From the NCBI GenBank assembly GCA_903642215.1, contig CAHJWG010000002.1:186001-250000 (forward strand): DNA of 64,000 nucleotides, given 5' to 3'. The stretch comes from Sphingobacteriaceae bacterium. Its GTDB lineage: Bacteria > Bacteroidota > Bacteroidia > Sphingobacteriales > Sphingobacteriaceae. The notes under the pieces are model-generated. The model had not been told where the DNA came from. It saw only the letters and a list, made by a program, of their open reading frames with translations, and ran no database searches. Within the stretch, counting starts at the first letter, position 1. Every line of letters starts with the position of its first letter. Below, in pieces: positions 17,474 through 26,766 of the stretch. The position numbers were made by a program, and so were the translations under genes.

Positions 17474-17896
17474 TTATTCCTGGTTATGTTGTTGGATAGC
17501 CACTACAAGTGCTGTGGCATCAATTATAAACTGCGGAAGTAACATAAGTGTTTCTTCGGCAAAATTTACGCCGTAATCATGGGCTGTATTGTTCCGGTTG
17601 TCTCGGTATTGCAACCACCTCTCACAGCTTTCATCCGTAATAATACCCCGTAACACTGAATGTCTAAAAACATCTTTAAAAAATAATTTATCCACCGCTC
17701 CCGATGAATGAAAATAAGGTTTCAACAGTTTCCGTAACAACTTACCGCTTTACTCTAAAATAATTTCAAATTCTTTAATGCAAGCAGAACGGTACATATC
17801 ATAATCAATACGTTCTGGATCTGCATTTAAAAGGAGGGAATGCGCTTTTTTTAAAGTATTGATGCAGCGTTCAAAATAAGTAGTATCGATATACAT
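17474..17896 (-). pseudogene. hepT: HepT-type HEPN toxin gene interrupted by an in-frame stop
   Basis: An ATG at 17896-17894 opens 48 codons (MYIDTTYFERCINTLKKAHS... KEFEIILE), then TAA at 17752-17750. The same frame continues for 91 codons (SGKLLRKLLKPYF ... LVVAIQQHNQE) to the stop at 17474. Read through, the 140-residue product matches HI0074/HepT length and has the HEPN RNase motif R-x4-6-H in RNNTAHDY. A CAA to TAA change (Gln to stop) explains the break with no frameshift. Internal TTG re-initiation at 17740 would give only the C-terminal part, which keeps the RNase motif. Confidence 0.8.
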
Positions 17897-18149
17897 CAGT
17901 CAAAATATTTTAAGTTTTGGTTTTATGCTGTGTACCTGCATATTGTTAAAAAGCACTATAGTAATACAAACCAACCCGAAACCAAAAGTAAGTTTTAAAT
18001 TTGATCCTGTAAAAGAAGCATTGATTGGTTTAAACAACTTCATTATTAAAAATCCTGATGCTTCTTTTATCGGTATAAAATCAAGGTTAGATATTCCTGA
18101 ATTATTCCCGTACTTTATTTAACCAATTAATCATCAAATAACTATTATT
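17897..18149. other. Gap before the beta-glucosidase with an inverted motif pair
   Basis: The gap holds a forward motif copy at about 18006-18022 (CCTGTAAAAGAAGCATTG) and a reverse copy at 18057-18080 (GATGCTTCTTTTATCGG). Together they form an inverted pair about 35 bases apart. A 65-codon frame crosses this region but looks non-coding. Confidence 0.45.
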
Positions 18150-20519
18150 ATGAAACACTTCAAGCCATTTTCGTTATTGTTTTTGCTGCCGGTTGCTGTA
18201 TTTGTGCAGTCCTGTAATAAATCTTTGCCGCAACTTGGAAAAGCTTCGGTAAAAGAAGTAGTTGCCGCCATGACGTTGCAGGAAAAAGCACGTTTGGTGG
18301 TTGGCATGGGTTTTAAAATGCCGGGAGTGCCGGCACCAACCACAAAAAACAGTAAAGATTCTATTGATATCGGCGGGTTCAAATTGCCGCCTTCTGATCC
18401 GGATGCTTATAATATTCCCGAAAAAGTTCCCGGCGCAGCAGGCCGGTCGCATGGTATTGCCAGGTTGGGCATTCCTTCTATAACCGTTTCTGACGGGCCT
18501 GCCGGTTTGCGTATCGAACCCATCAGAAATAACGATAAATCAAAAACTTATTATGCAACCGCTTTTCCGGTTGGTACGCTGCTGGCTTCGTCCTGGGATG
18601 TGGATCTGGTAAAAAAAGTAGGCGTAGCTTTCGGCAGCGAAGTGCGGGATTACGGTGTGGATATTTTGCTTGCTCCTGCTTTAAATATCCATAGAAACCC
18701 GCTTGGCGGCCGGAATTTCGAGTATTATTCGGAGGATCCTTTAGTTGCCGGAAAAATTACAGCAGCCATTGTGCAAGGCATTCAATCCAACGATGTAGGT
18801 ACTTCTATTAAACACTTTGCAGCTAATAATCAGGAAAGCAACCGCAATTCAATCAATACGATTGTGAGCGAAAGGGCTTTACGCGAAATTTATTTAAAGG
18901 GTTTTGAAATAGCTGTAAAAGAATCTGATCCGTGGACGGTTATGTCTTCCTACAACAAAATTAACGGGACTTATACTTCGGAAAGACCGGATTTGCTGAC
19001 TGCAATTTTAAAAAAGGAATGGGGTTTTAAAGGTTTTGTGATGACGGATTGGTTTGGCGGAAAAGACCCGGTTGCACAAATGCGGGCCGGTAATGATTTA
19101 CTGATGCCCGGCAGCCCCAACTTATCAGATGATATAATTGCGGCAGTGAAAAACGGAAAACTATCCGAAAAACAATTAAATAAAAATGTAGAACGGCTGT
19201 TAAATATCATTTTAAAGTCGCAATCCTTTCGGAAATACGCTTACAATGATAAACCTGATTTGAAGGCAGATGCACAAATTTCCCGCTCTGCGGCGACAGA
19301 AGGTATGGTGTTGTTAAAAAATGATGCACAAGCACTTCCGTTGCAAAAAGGAAAAAAACTGTCGGTTTTCGGCAATACTTCCTATAATATTATTGCCGGC
19401 GGCACAGGCAGCGGCGATGTAAACAAGGCTTACACAATTTCTTTACTGCAGGGGTTAAATAATGCCGGTTATCAGGTTGATAAAAAAATCGAAAGCATTT
19501 ATAATACTTATTTAGCCGAAGCAAAACTTAAACAGCCAAAACCGAAAAACCTTTTTGATCATCCGGCCCCGATCCCGGAACAGGTTAACAGCCAAGCTAT
19601 TACTTTGGGTGCCGCCAACGATGATGCTGCCATTATCACTATCGGCCGTAACGCCGGCGAAGGTGAAGACCGGAAATTAGATAATGATTATTACTTATCC
19701 GATCCGGAAAAAGCATTGATAAAAACAGTATCGGCAGCTTTCCATGCGGTAAATAAAAAAGTAATTGTGGTATTAAATATCGGCGGTGTAACTGATGTAG
19801 AAAGCTGGCGCAACCAGGCCGACGGCATTTTATTGGCCTGGCAACCGGGTTTAGAAGCCGGAAATGCTATCGCGGATATTTTATCCGGCAAGGTAAATCC
19901 ATCCGGTAAACTGGCCACTACTTTCCCGGCAAAATATCAGGATGTTCCTTCGGCAAAAAACTTTCCGGGCGTGCCGGCAGCAAAACCATTAAACGTAACT
20001 TATGAGGAAGGTATTTATGTGGGCTATCGTTATTATAACACTTTCGGCATCAAACCAACTTATGATTTTGGATATGGTTTATCCTACACTTCTTTCAGCT
20101 ACAATAATTTAAAGTTGAGTAATGCTTCTTTTACCGATAAAATTTCTGCAAGCGTTACCATAACCAACACCGGAAAAATTGCCGGGAAAGAGGTAGTTCA
20201 ATTATATATTACCGCGCCGCATCAAAAAATGGACAAGCCGGCGGAAGAGTTAAAAGGTTTTGCCAAAACACGTTTGCTGCAACCCGACCAATCGCAAACG
20301 CTTACTTTTATAGTTAACGCCTTAGATTTATGTTCTTATGATACCAAAACATCTTCTTGGGTTGCCGAAGCAGGAACTTACACCGTTAAAATCGGGGCTT
20401 CTTCCGCAGATATTAAACAAACGGCTACATTTAATTCGGTAAAACCGATTGTGGCAGAAAAGGATACTAAACTGCTTTCTCCGCAGGGAAACATTAATGA
20501 ACTGAAGAATAATAAATAA
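18150..20519 (+). CDS. bglX: Glycoside hydrolase family 3 beta-glucosidase, lipoprotein
   Basis: The 789-residue protein has a lipoprotein signal (LPVAVFVQSC), a GH3 N-terminal TIM barrel with catalytic nucleophile Asp300 in FVMTDWFGG, a GH3 C domain and a C-terminal fibronectin-III-like domain (GKEVVQLYITAPHQKMDKPAEELKGF begins the typical block). The KHFAANNQE and NPLGGRNFEYYSEDP signatures are present. It should remove beta-linked glucose (or xylose) from oligosaccharides at the cell surface or in the periplasm. The xylose genes downstream make a beta-xylosidase activity an open alternative. Single gene with its own terminator. Confidence 0.88.
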   Translation: MKHFKPFSLLFLLPVAVFVQSCNKSLPQLGKASVKEVVAAMTLQEKARLVVGMGFKMPGVPAPTTKNSKDSIDIGGFKLPPSDPDAYNIPEKVPGAAGRSHGIARLGIPSITVSDGPAGLRIEPIRNNDKSKTYYATAFPVGTLLASSWDVDLVKKVGVAFGSEVRDYGVDILLAPALNIHRNPLGGRNFEYYSEDPLVAGKITAAIVQGIQSNDVGTSIKHFAANNQESNRNSINTIVSERALREIYLKGFEIAVKESDPWTVMSSYNKINGTYTSERPDLLTAILKKEWGFKGFVMTDWFGGKDPVAQMRAGNDLLMPGSPNLSDDIIAAVKNGKLSEKQLNKNVERLLNIILKSQSFRKYAYNDKPDLKADAQISRSAATEGMVLLKNDAQALPLQKGKKLSVFGNTSYNIIAGGTGSGDVNKAYTISLLQGLNNAGYQVDKKIESIYNTYLAEAKLKQPKPKNLFDHPAPIPEQVNSQAITLGAANDDAAIITIGRNAGEGEDRKLDNDYYLSDPEKALIKTVSAAFHAVNKKVIVVLNIGGVTDVESWRNQADGILLAWQPGLEAGNAIADILSGKVNPSGKLATTFPAKYQDVPSAKNFPGVPAAKPLNVTYEEGIYVGYRYYNTFGIKPTYDFGYGLSYTSFSYNNLKLSNASFTDKISASVTITNTGKIAGKEVVQLYITAPHQKMDKPAEELKGFAKTRLLQPDQSQTLTFIVNALDLCSYDTKTSSWVAEAGTYTVKIGASSADIKQTATFNSVKPIVAEKDTKLLSPQGNINELKNNK

Positions 20520-20521
20520 CG

Positions 20522-20573
20522 GATACTTCTTTTAGTACATTAAAAAGGCCGGGAATTGTTTCCGGCCTTTTTT
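20522..20573 (+). terminator. Rho-independent terminator of the beta-glucosidase gene, preceded by a motif copy
   Basis: AAAAAGGCCGG at 20542-20552 pairs with CCGGCCTTTTT at 20562-20572, a GC-rich 11-bp stem followed by T residues. Between the stop (20519) and this hairpin lies a motif copy starting GATACTTCTTTTAG at 20522. Confidence 0.9.
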
Positions 20574-20683
20574 GTGCGCCGGTTTTTAAATTGCATGGAA
20601 TTACCCATCCTGTAAAAAATTATTTTACTAATTAAACTGGTCAGGTTTTTGTGTTTCGGTAGGCAACAATACATTTTACGATT

Positions 20684-21547
20684 ATGGAACAAAAACCAAC
20701 AGAATTTTCTGCTTCAGAACAACAAAAATCTCAACCCGGAATTGAAGCGGAAATGGATTCGCAGCCGGAGTACATCAGCAAAAATTATAAAGCTGCGGAA
20801 AAGTTAGCCGGTAAAAAAGCTTTGATTACCGGCGGAGACAGCGGCATCGGACGGGCAGTTGCCGTGCATTTTGCGCGTGAAGGTGCAGATGTTGCCATCG
20901 TTTATTTGGACGAAGATGTAGATGCGGAAGAAACAAAAAAATTGATCGAAGCCGAAGGGCGCAAAGCATTGCTGATAAAAGGCGATGTTGGCGACCCAAA
21001 TACCAGTGTAAAAGCAGTTGAACAAACGGTTGATGCTTTTGGCGGATTAAATATTTTAGTTAACAATGCCGCGCAGCAATATCCGCAGAAAGATATTTCC
21101 GGCATTAGCAATGAGCAGTTGGAAAAGGTTTTTAAAACGAATATTTTCGCCCATTTTTACTTTGCAAAAGAAGCATTAAAGCACTTGCAGGAAGGCGATT
21201 GCATTATTAATACTACTTCGGTTACGGCTTACCGCTCGTCGCCAAACTTACTCGATTATTCTTCCACAAAAGGCGCGATAACCGCTTTTACGCGTTCTTT
21301 GGGAACCAATTTGGCCGAGAAAAAAATACGTGTTAACGGCGTTGCGCCAGGCCCGATCTGGACACCGCTGATTGTGGCTACTTTTGAAGGCGACAAGATT
21401 GAAAAATTTGGCCAGGAAACGCCGCTCGGCCGCGCCGGCCAGCCTTCCGAAGTTGCACCGGCTTATGTTTTTTTAGCTTCGCAAGATGCTTCGTACATCA
21501 CCGGGCAAATTATTCATATCAACGGCGGTGAAGTAGTGAACGCTTAA
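20684..21547 (+). CDS. SDR family oxidoreductase (YghA/GsiB-like)
   Basis: The 287-residue protein has a 40-residue N-terminal extension rich in Gln, Glu and Ser, then a Rossmann fold with GGDSGIGRAVA near residue 50, NNAA near 128 and the catalytic Tyr/Lys in YSSTKGA. The C-terminal 'ITGQIIHINGG' is classical. The extension plus 'GKKALITGGDSGIGRA' is typical of the YghA/general-stress-type subfamily. Substrate unknown; an NADP(H)-dependent aldehyde or sugar reductase is likely. Confidence 0.85.
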   Translation: MEQKPTEFSASEQQKSQPGIEAEMDSQPEYISKNYKAAEKLAGKKALITGGDSGIGRAVAVHFAREGADVAIVYLDEDVDAEETKKLIEAEGRKALLIKGDVGDPNTSVKAVEQTVDAFGGLNILVNNAAQQYPQKDISGISNEQLEKVFKTNIFAHFYFAKEALKHLQEGDCIINTTSVTAYRSSPNLLDYSSTKGAITAFTRSLGTNLAEKKIRVNGVAPGPIWTPLIVATFEGDKIEKFGQETPLGRAGQPSEVAPAYVFLASQDASYITGQIIHINGGEVVNA

Positions 21548-21621
21548 TTCCAAGCTAAATCTTTATAAATTACGACTTGTTAAATCACGAGTGATCGAAA
21601 GAGCTTTTGTTTAACTATCAG

Positions 21622-21706
21622 CCGGATTTATTTTGGTATCCCATTAAAAAAATAAACACTTATGCTAAGTTTAAGTCTTGTTTGCGGGATACCAAAACAA
21701 ATTCGG
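21622..21706. repeat. Long inverted repeat (21-base arms, 43-base spacer)
   Basis: 21622-21642 and 21686-21706 are inverted copies with two mismatches, including an exact core TTTTGGTATCCC and GGGATACCAAAA. It lies in the 290-base gap between the SDR gene and the hybrid kinase gene, which converge here. It lacks a T run and is longer than a normal terminator. No ORF lies within. Confidence 0.65.
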
Positions 21707-21769
21707 TATGAAAAAAGGTTTTTTAAATACCTGTAATTTCGGACGGAGAAAAAACGCAGTACCAAACGC

Positions 21770-21792
21770 ATACTGTTTTTAAAGGGTAAAAA
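21770..21792. repeat. Dispersed motif copy between SDR and kinase genes
   Basis: ATACTGTTTTTAAAGGGTAA followed by A residues, a less perfect copy, 46 bases downstream of the hybrid kinase stop on that gene's strand. Confidence 0.4.
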
Positions 21793-21837
21793 ACTTTATC
21801 ATTAAAAGTATCTCCACTAATAAAAACAAGAAGGAAA

Positions 21838-23577
21838 CTAATTTTCTGTTTCCGTTAATAAATCAAGCTTTTGAATAGGCGGAGCTGCGTATTTTTTAAT
21901 CTGCGCGAGTAAGTTTAACGGCTGGAAAGGTTTTAAAATACAATCCTCAAAACCAATATTTTTTAAATTGGCCAGCATTTCCAAATCCATCAATGTAGCC
22001 GTAAAAGCCAGCACCGGTATTTCCGGCCACCTTTTCCGCATTTCCTTAACGGCTGTATAACCATCCATAACCGGCATCTCCAAATCCATCAGAATCAGCT
22101 GGAAATTCGTATTTGTTTCCAGGATATCCAGGGCTTCCTGCCCGTTAAAAGCTTTGGTGCAATCGGCTTTAAAATCTATCAAAATCTTTTTGGCAATAAT
22201 CATATTGATCTGATTATCCTCAACAAGCAAAATATTGATCCCGTTTAAATCAACTTTTTCTTTGTAATGGCTTTTATCTGCCGCTAAAGACTGTTGATCG
22301 GTATACTCGAATTTTAAGTTGAAACTAAAAGTGCTGCCGATCCCTTTCTCACTTTTAAGCTCCAGTTTGCTGTTCATCAGCTTTAATATCTGCAGGCAAA
22401 TAGTTAAACCAAGACCGGAGCCGGTAAATTTTCGGGTGTTTTCGCTATAAACCTGGCCAAAACTATCAAAAATACGTTCGCGGTCGCTTTCTGCAATCCC
22501 GGCACCGGTATCTTCCACCACAAATTTCGCTACAAAAAATTCTTTGTCTTTACTGATAACGTTTGCCGCTAATTTGATATAGCCGCGTGAGGTAAACTTC
22601 CCTGCATTGGACAACAAATTATTCATGATCTGGATCAAACGGACATCGTCTGCCATCACAAAGGTGTCCAGCTGCGGATCAATTTCTACCCGAAGTTCAA
22701 TATTCTTTTCATCAAATACGTTTGCAAAAGGAATGGTAGAATTAAGGATCAGCTGCTTTAAATTAACTTCTACGGGATGGATTTCTAATTTACCGGCTTC
22801 AATTTTATTAAAATCCAAAATATCGTTTACCTGGTGCAGCATGTGGTTAGAACAATATTTCAGGATTTCAAAATATTCCTGCTGTTCAAACAAACTGGGT
22901 TCTTTTTTTAACAAATTAATCGCACCGATAATTCCGTTCAGCGGTGTTCTCAGTTCGTGGCCCATGGTTGATAAAAACTGTGTACGCGAAGTAATCGTCC
23001 GGTTTTTTTGATCTAAAAGTTCTGTCAGATATTTTCTGTCCAGCGAAATATTGATGTAAGCAAAAAGTACGGTAGCGATTATGGACGAAATTACGTTGGT
23101 AAAAAAAAGCTGATTTTGATTATCGGCCGTTAGCGGTTCCCATGGTTGATGAAATTTTCCTATTAAAATACAAATGATAAAACCGGTTGCACTGATTCCA
23201 AAATATAAAATCAGCTTTTTAACATACGTTTTATGGTTTTCTACAATGATGGGGATGGAGATAATCAATGGAAAATAAAACAGGTACTGGCCGGTTGCAT
23301 AACCTTCGTTGGCTGCAAAAACGATGAGCGATAAACTAATAAACAGCACTAACGGCAGCTTGGTGTTTTTAAGAACCCGCTTGTAGCTTAAATAAAGGAT
23401 AAAGCCAATTCCGCAGCAAAAAAATGCAACCATTACGGCTGTTAAATACACGCCAAGCAAACAATAGTAACCAAAAATCAGCAAGCCGATCGCTGCTGCC
23501 ACAAGTGCTAACTGGTAGGTTCTTTTAGCAATTTCACTGATACTGTATAAAGGATAATCCGGGTTTGTACCACTCAT
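21838..23577 (-). CDS. Membrane hybrid sensor histidine kinase
   Basis: The 579-residue protein has about six hydrophobic helices (residues 20-175) without a large periplasmic sensor. A HisKA domain follows with phosphoacceptor His207 in FLSTMGHELRTPLNG, then HATPase_c with N box, DTGAGI and GSGLGLTIC, and a receiver domain with phosphoacceptor Asp498 in LILMDLEMPVMDG. There is no output domain, so phosphate must pass to a partner; no response regulator or Hpt gene is adjacent. The signal is probably membrane-associated. Confidence 0.9.
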   Translation of the reverse strand: MSGTNPDYPLYSISEIAKRTYQLALVAAAIGLLIFGYYCLLGVYLTAVMVAFFCCGIGFILYLSYKRVLKNTKLPLVLFISLSLIVFAANEGYATGQYLFYFPLIISIPIIVENHKTYVKKLILYFGISATGFIICILIGKFHQPWEPLTADNQNQLFFTNVISSIIATVLFAYINISLDRKYLTELLDQKNRTITSRTQFLSTMGHELRTPLNGIIGAINLLKKEPSLFEQQEYFEILKYCSNHMLHQVNDILDFNKIEAGKLEIHPVEVNLKQLILNSTIPFANVFDEKNIELRVEIDPQLDTFVMADDVRLIQIMNNLLSNAGKFTSRGYIKLAANVISKDKEFFVAKFVVEDTGAGIAESDRERIFDSFGQVYSENTRKFTGSGLGLTICLQILKLMNSKLELKSEKGIGSTFSFNLKFEYTDQQSLAADKSHYKEKVDLNGINILLVEDNQINMIIAKKILIDFKADCTKAFNGQEALDILETNTNFQLILMDLEMPVMDGYTAVKEMRKRWPEIPVLAFTATLMDLEMLANLKNIGFEDCILKPFQPLNLLAQIKKYAAPPIQKLDLLTETEN

Positions 23578-23943
23578 CTACAGTTTTTATACGGCAGGAG
23601 TTACGCTTTGGTTGCTGTTTTTAACGCAGAATTATTTAATAATCCCGCTCATTTACAGGGATTAATAAGAATAATACATACACAAAAATTTTTGGTTTAA
23701 TTGAATTGGTTAATAAAGAAATCAGTGTTGATCGTAACTTGCAATACAACTCGTTACAAATTTTACAGATGGTAAAACTTAAAAAAGCATTGAAAGCTGT
23801 TTTAATGATTATATAATTTTCCGCGAAGAAAAGATCAGCAAATCTTATATTCTTTGTACCGGCTTGTAAAAATTTACTGGTTTTTGCTGAATAAACAAAA
23901 CCGAATTTTACAAGTTATCAATCAAAGTAAAACTTAAAATACG
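23578..23943. other. Intergenic region with two predicted hairpins
   Basis: About 365 bases between divergent genes. A small hairpin pairs TAATCCC (23640) with GGGATTA (23658). A nested one at 23863-23914 pairs CTTGTAAAA with TTTTACAAG and, inside, GGTTTT with AAAACC; it ends 29 bases before the DUF6496 start, so it could be a structured leader. No gene was seen. Confidence 0.4.
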
Positions 23944-24132
23944 ATGGCAAAGTATTCAAAAGAAAGTCAGGAAGAAGTTAAGGAAGCGTTGCACGAAATG
24001 AAGGAAGGCAAGCTTACAATTGGCAAAAGCAAGGAAAAAGTAACCAACCCGAAACAGGCAATTGCAATCGGTTTATCAGAAGCAAGGGCGAAAGGCGAAA
24101 AGGTGCCGAAAGTAAAAAAAGCAGCCAGGTAA
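23944..24132 (+). CDS. DUF6496 small basic protein
   Basis: The 62-residue Lys/Glu-rich protein contains NPKQAIAIGLSEARAKGEKVP, the core of DUF6496, preceded by a predicted charged helix (SKESQEEVKEALHEMKEGKL). Such proteins are small, basic and often found near stress genes; they may bind DNA, but this is not established. It stands alone, with a motif copy right after the stop. Confidence 0.75.
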   Translation: MAKYSKESQEEVKEALHEMKEGKLTIGKSKEKVTNPKQAIAIGLSEARAKGEKVPKVKKAAR

Positions 24133-24139
24133 AAGTAAA

Positions 24140-24162
24140 TTTTTAGGTGGTAAAAGAAGTAT
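24140..24162. repeat. Dispersed motif copy after the DUF6496 gene
   Basis: TTTAGGTGGTAAAAGAAGTA with one or two flanking bases each side, starting 8 bases after the stop codon. A shorter second copy (ATAAAAGAAGC) follows at about 24171-24181, directly ahead of the next gene. Confidence 0.6.
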
Positions 24163-24189
24163 GTTTAAATATAAAAGAAGCTTAAGCTG

Positions 24190-25167
24190 ATGCAGAAAAT
24201 AAAGTGGGGAATCATTGGCTGCGGCGATGTTACGGAGAAAAAAAGCGGACCGGCATTTAATAAAGTTCCTGATTCTGAATTAGTTGCCGTGATGCGGCGC
24301 GATGCCGTAAAAGCAAAAGATTATGCCAAACGGCATCATGTGCCGAAATGGTACGCTGATGCAGAAGTGCTGATAAACGACCCGGAAGTTAACGCCGTTT
24401 ACATTGCTACGCCGCCTTTGCAGCACGAAGATTACGCCATCCGTGCGATGGCCGCCGGCAAACCGGTTTATGTAGAAAAACCGGTAACACTTTCGGCCGT
24501 TGCCGCTAAAAAAATGTTGCAGGCTTCGGAAAAGTACCGGCAAAAAGCTTCTGTGGCACATTACCGCAGGCAGCAACCTGTTTTTTTAAAGGTAAAAGAA
24601 CTGCTGGAGCAAAAAGTGATCGGCGAAATCCGGTTTGTAGATTTAAAAATGCTGCAGCCGCCAAAATCAAACCTAATTGCGGCCTCAGATGTAAACTGGC
24701 GCGTTGATCCTGCAATTTCCGGCGGCGGTTTGTTTCATGATCTGGCTCCGCATCAGTTGGATTTGATGGTTTACTTTTTTGGTGAGGTAAAAGAAGCATC
24801 AGGTTTTGCCTTAAATCAGGGTAGTTTTTATCCGGCAGACGATCTGGTTTCCGGTAATATCCTATTCAAAAACAATATTGTATTTTCCGGCACCTGGTGC
24901 TTTACAACACCGAAAGAGGAACAGTCGGATCTTTGTACAATTATCGGTTCTGAAGGAAAAATAAGCTTTCCGATATTCGGAATGGAAATTACGATCACCA
25001 AAAACGGAGAACAAAAAAAACTAAGTTTTGAACCTTTGCAGCATGTGCAACAACCTTTAATAACAAAAGTAGTACAATATTTTTTAGGGAAAGAACCTAA
25101 TCCGTGTTCAATCCAGGATGCTATTTATTCGATGGAAATTATGGATATTTTTACCCGAAAAAAGTGA
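24190..25167 (+). CDS. Gfo/Idh/MocA family oxidoreductase
   Basis: The 325-residue protein has an N-terminal Rossmann motif WGIIGCGDVTEKKSGPAF, the EKPV signature with the conserved Lys near residue 98 and DLAPHQLDLMVYFFG in the C-terminal domain. It should oxidise or reduce a sugar or polyol with NAD(P). It directly precedes xylB and xylA in the same direction, so a role in sugar catabolism is reasonable; D-xylose dehydrogenase-type activity cannot be claimed from sequence alone. Confidence 0.85.
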   Translation: MQKIKWGIIGCGDVTEKKSGPAFNKVPDSELVAVMRRDAVKAKDYAKRHHVPKWYADAEVLINDPEVNAVYIATPPLQHEDYAIRAMAAGKPVYVEKPVTLSAVAAKKMLQASEKYRQKASVAHYRRQQPVFLKVKELLEQKVIGEIRFVDLKMLQPPKSNLIAASDVNWRVDPAISGGGLFHDLAPHQLDLMVYFFGEVKEASGFALNQGSFYPADDLVSGNILFKNNIVFSGTWCFTTPKEEQSDLCTIIGSEGKISFPIFGMEITITKNGEQKKLSFEPLQHVQQPLITKVVQYFLGKEPNPCSIQDAIYSMEIMDIFTRKK

Positions 25168-25243
25168 GCTTTTGATTGCAGCATTTTGTTACTTTCGATC
25201 CATCACATACATAAACTTATTTTCGTAGTAATATCTTTTTTAC

Positions 25244-26725
25244 ATGTTATTATTGGGCATTGATATCGGCACGTCGTCCGTTAAAGTTTCTATTTTGGAT
25301 GCGGCTACGCAAACTACAATTACATCAGCGCAATTTCCGGAAGAAGAGGCCGAAATAATATCTTTACAGCCGGGCTGGGCCGAGCAATCACCGGAAATTT
25401 GGTGGGAACATACGCAGCAAGCCATTTTAACTTGTAATAAATCAGGCAAATACAAGCCGGAAGATATTGCCGCCATCGGCATTGCATACCAAATGCACGG
25501 TTTAGTTCTGGTGGATCAAAATCAAAAAGTGCTACGTAACGGTATTATTTGGTGTGACAGCCGTGCGGTAGAAATCGGAAACGAAGCTTTTAAGGCGATC
25601 GGAGAGGAGAAAAGTTTATCGCATCTGCTTAATTCCCCCGGAAATTTTACCGCTTCAAAATTGGCTTGGGTTAAGGCAAATGAACCGCAAATTTATGCCC
25701 AAATCGATAAAGTAATGCTTCCGGGAGATTTCATCGCCATGAAACTGACCGGTGAAATAACCACTTCCGTTTCGGCACTTTCCGAAGGTATTTTTTATGA
25801 TTTTATCAATCAAAACCTCTCAAAAGATGTACTTGGTTATTTTGGTTTCGATACAAATCTTTTCCCAAAAACTCAACCTGTTTTTTCCACCCACGGTGAA
25901 GTTAAGCCGGAGATATCACAAAAATTAGGCCTTAAAAACAGTATCCCGGTTTCATACAAAGCTGGTGATCAACCCAATAATGCACTTTCTTTAAATGTTT
26001 TAAAACCAGGTGAAGTAGCTGCAACAGCCGGGACTTCGGGCGTAATTTATGGTGTAAGCGATCAGTTGGTTTACGATCGCGGGTCTCGCGTAAACACTTT
26101 TGCACACGTAAATTATACTGATGAGGAAACCCGTACCGGCGTGCTGCTTTGCATCAACGGAACGGGCAGTATGAACCGCTGGGCCAAAAATTTAGCCGGT
26201 AAAAACAGCACGTACCGGCAAATGAATAATGAAGCTGAAAAAATCCCGGCAGGTAGCGAAGGTTTGCTGGTTTTGCCTTTTGGAAATGGTGCCGAGCGGA
26301 TGCTGAACAACCGGCAAATCGGTGGGCAAATTGTTGGCATCGATGTAAACCGGCACACACCTGCACATATTTTTCGGGCCGTGCAGGAAGGTATTGCTTG
26401 CGCTTTCCGCTACGGATTGGATATTATGCGCGAAAACGGCATGAATCCAACCGTAATCCGAGCCGGCAAAGCCAACCTGTTTTTGAGTACTGTTTTTACC
26501 GATGCTTTTGTAAATGCAACGAACGTGCCGGTAGAATTGTATCAGAACGACGGCAGTGCCGGTGCCGCTTTAGGAGCCGGGATCGGGGCCGGCATTTTTA
26601 CATCGGTAAAAGAAGCATTTGTTAATATGAAGCCTGTGCAAATCATCGAACCAAAATCCAATCAATTTGAAACTATTTATCAGCAGTGGAAAACTTTGCT
26701 GCAGAAACAACTGACTTCAACTTAA
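25244..26725 (+). CDS. xylB: Xylulokinase
   Basis: The 493-residue FGGY kinase begins LLLGIDIGTSSVKVSI, has AIGIAYQMHGLVLVD near residue 80 (the MHG motif of xylulokinases), GDQPNNALSLNVLKPGEVAATAGTSG around 240-265, and the C-terminal ATP region GSAGAALGAGIGAG. It phosphorylates D-xylulose to feed the pentose phosphate pathway. It ends 41 bases before xylA, so the two are almost certainly one operon. Confidence 0.93.
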   Translation: MLLLGIDIGTSSVKVSILDAATQTTITSAQFPEEEAEIISLQPGWAEQSPEIWWEHTQQAILTCNKSGKYKPEDIAAIGIAYQMHGLVLVDQNQKVLRNGIIWCDSRAVEIGNEAFKAIGEEKSLSHLLNSPGNFTASKLAWVKANEPQIYAQIDKVMLPGDFIAMKLTGEITTSVSALSEGIFYDFINQNLSKDVLGYFGFDTNLFPKTQPVFSTHGEVKPEISQKLGLKNSIPVSYKAGDQPNNALSLNVLKPGEVAATAGTSGVIYGVSDQLVYDRGSRVNTFAHVNYTDEETRTGVLLCINGTGSMNRWAKNLAGKNSTYRQMNNEAEKIPAGSEGLLVLPFGNGAERMLNNRQIGGQIVGIDVNRHTPAHIFRAVQEGIACAFRYGLDIMRENGMNPTVIRAGKANLFLSTVFTDAFVNATNVPVELYQNDGSAGAALGAGIGAGIFTSVKEAFVNMKPVQIIEPKSNQFETIYQQWKTLLQKQLTST

Positions 26726-26766
26726 ACCAATTCAACGTAAAACTAAAATAACCTAAATTATAAATT

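Noticed and set aside
17925..18122. 65-codon frame before the beta-glucosidase gene
   Set aside because: It reads straight through two inverted motif copies, has poor composition and no recognisable family.
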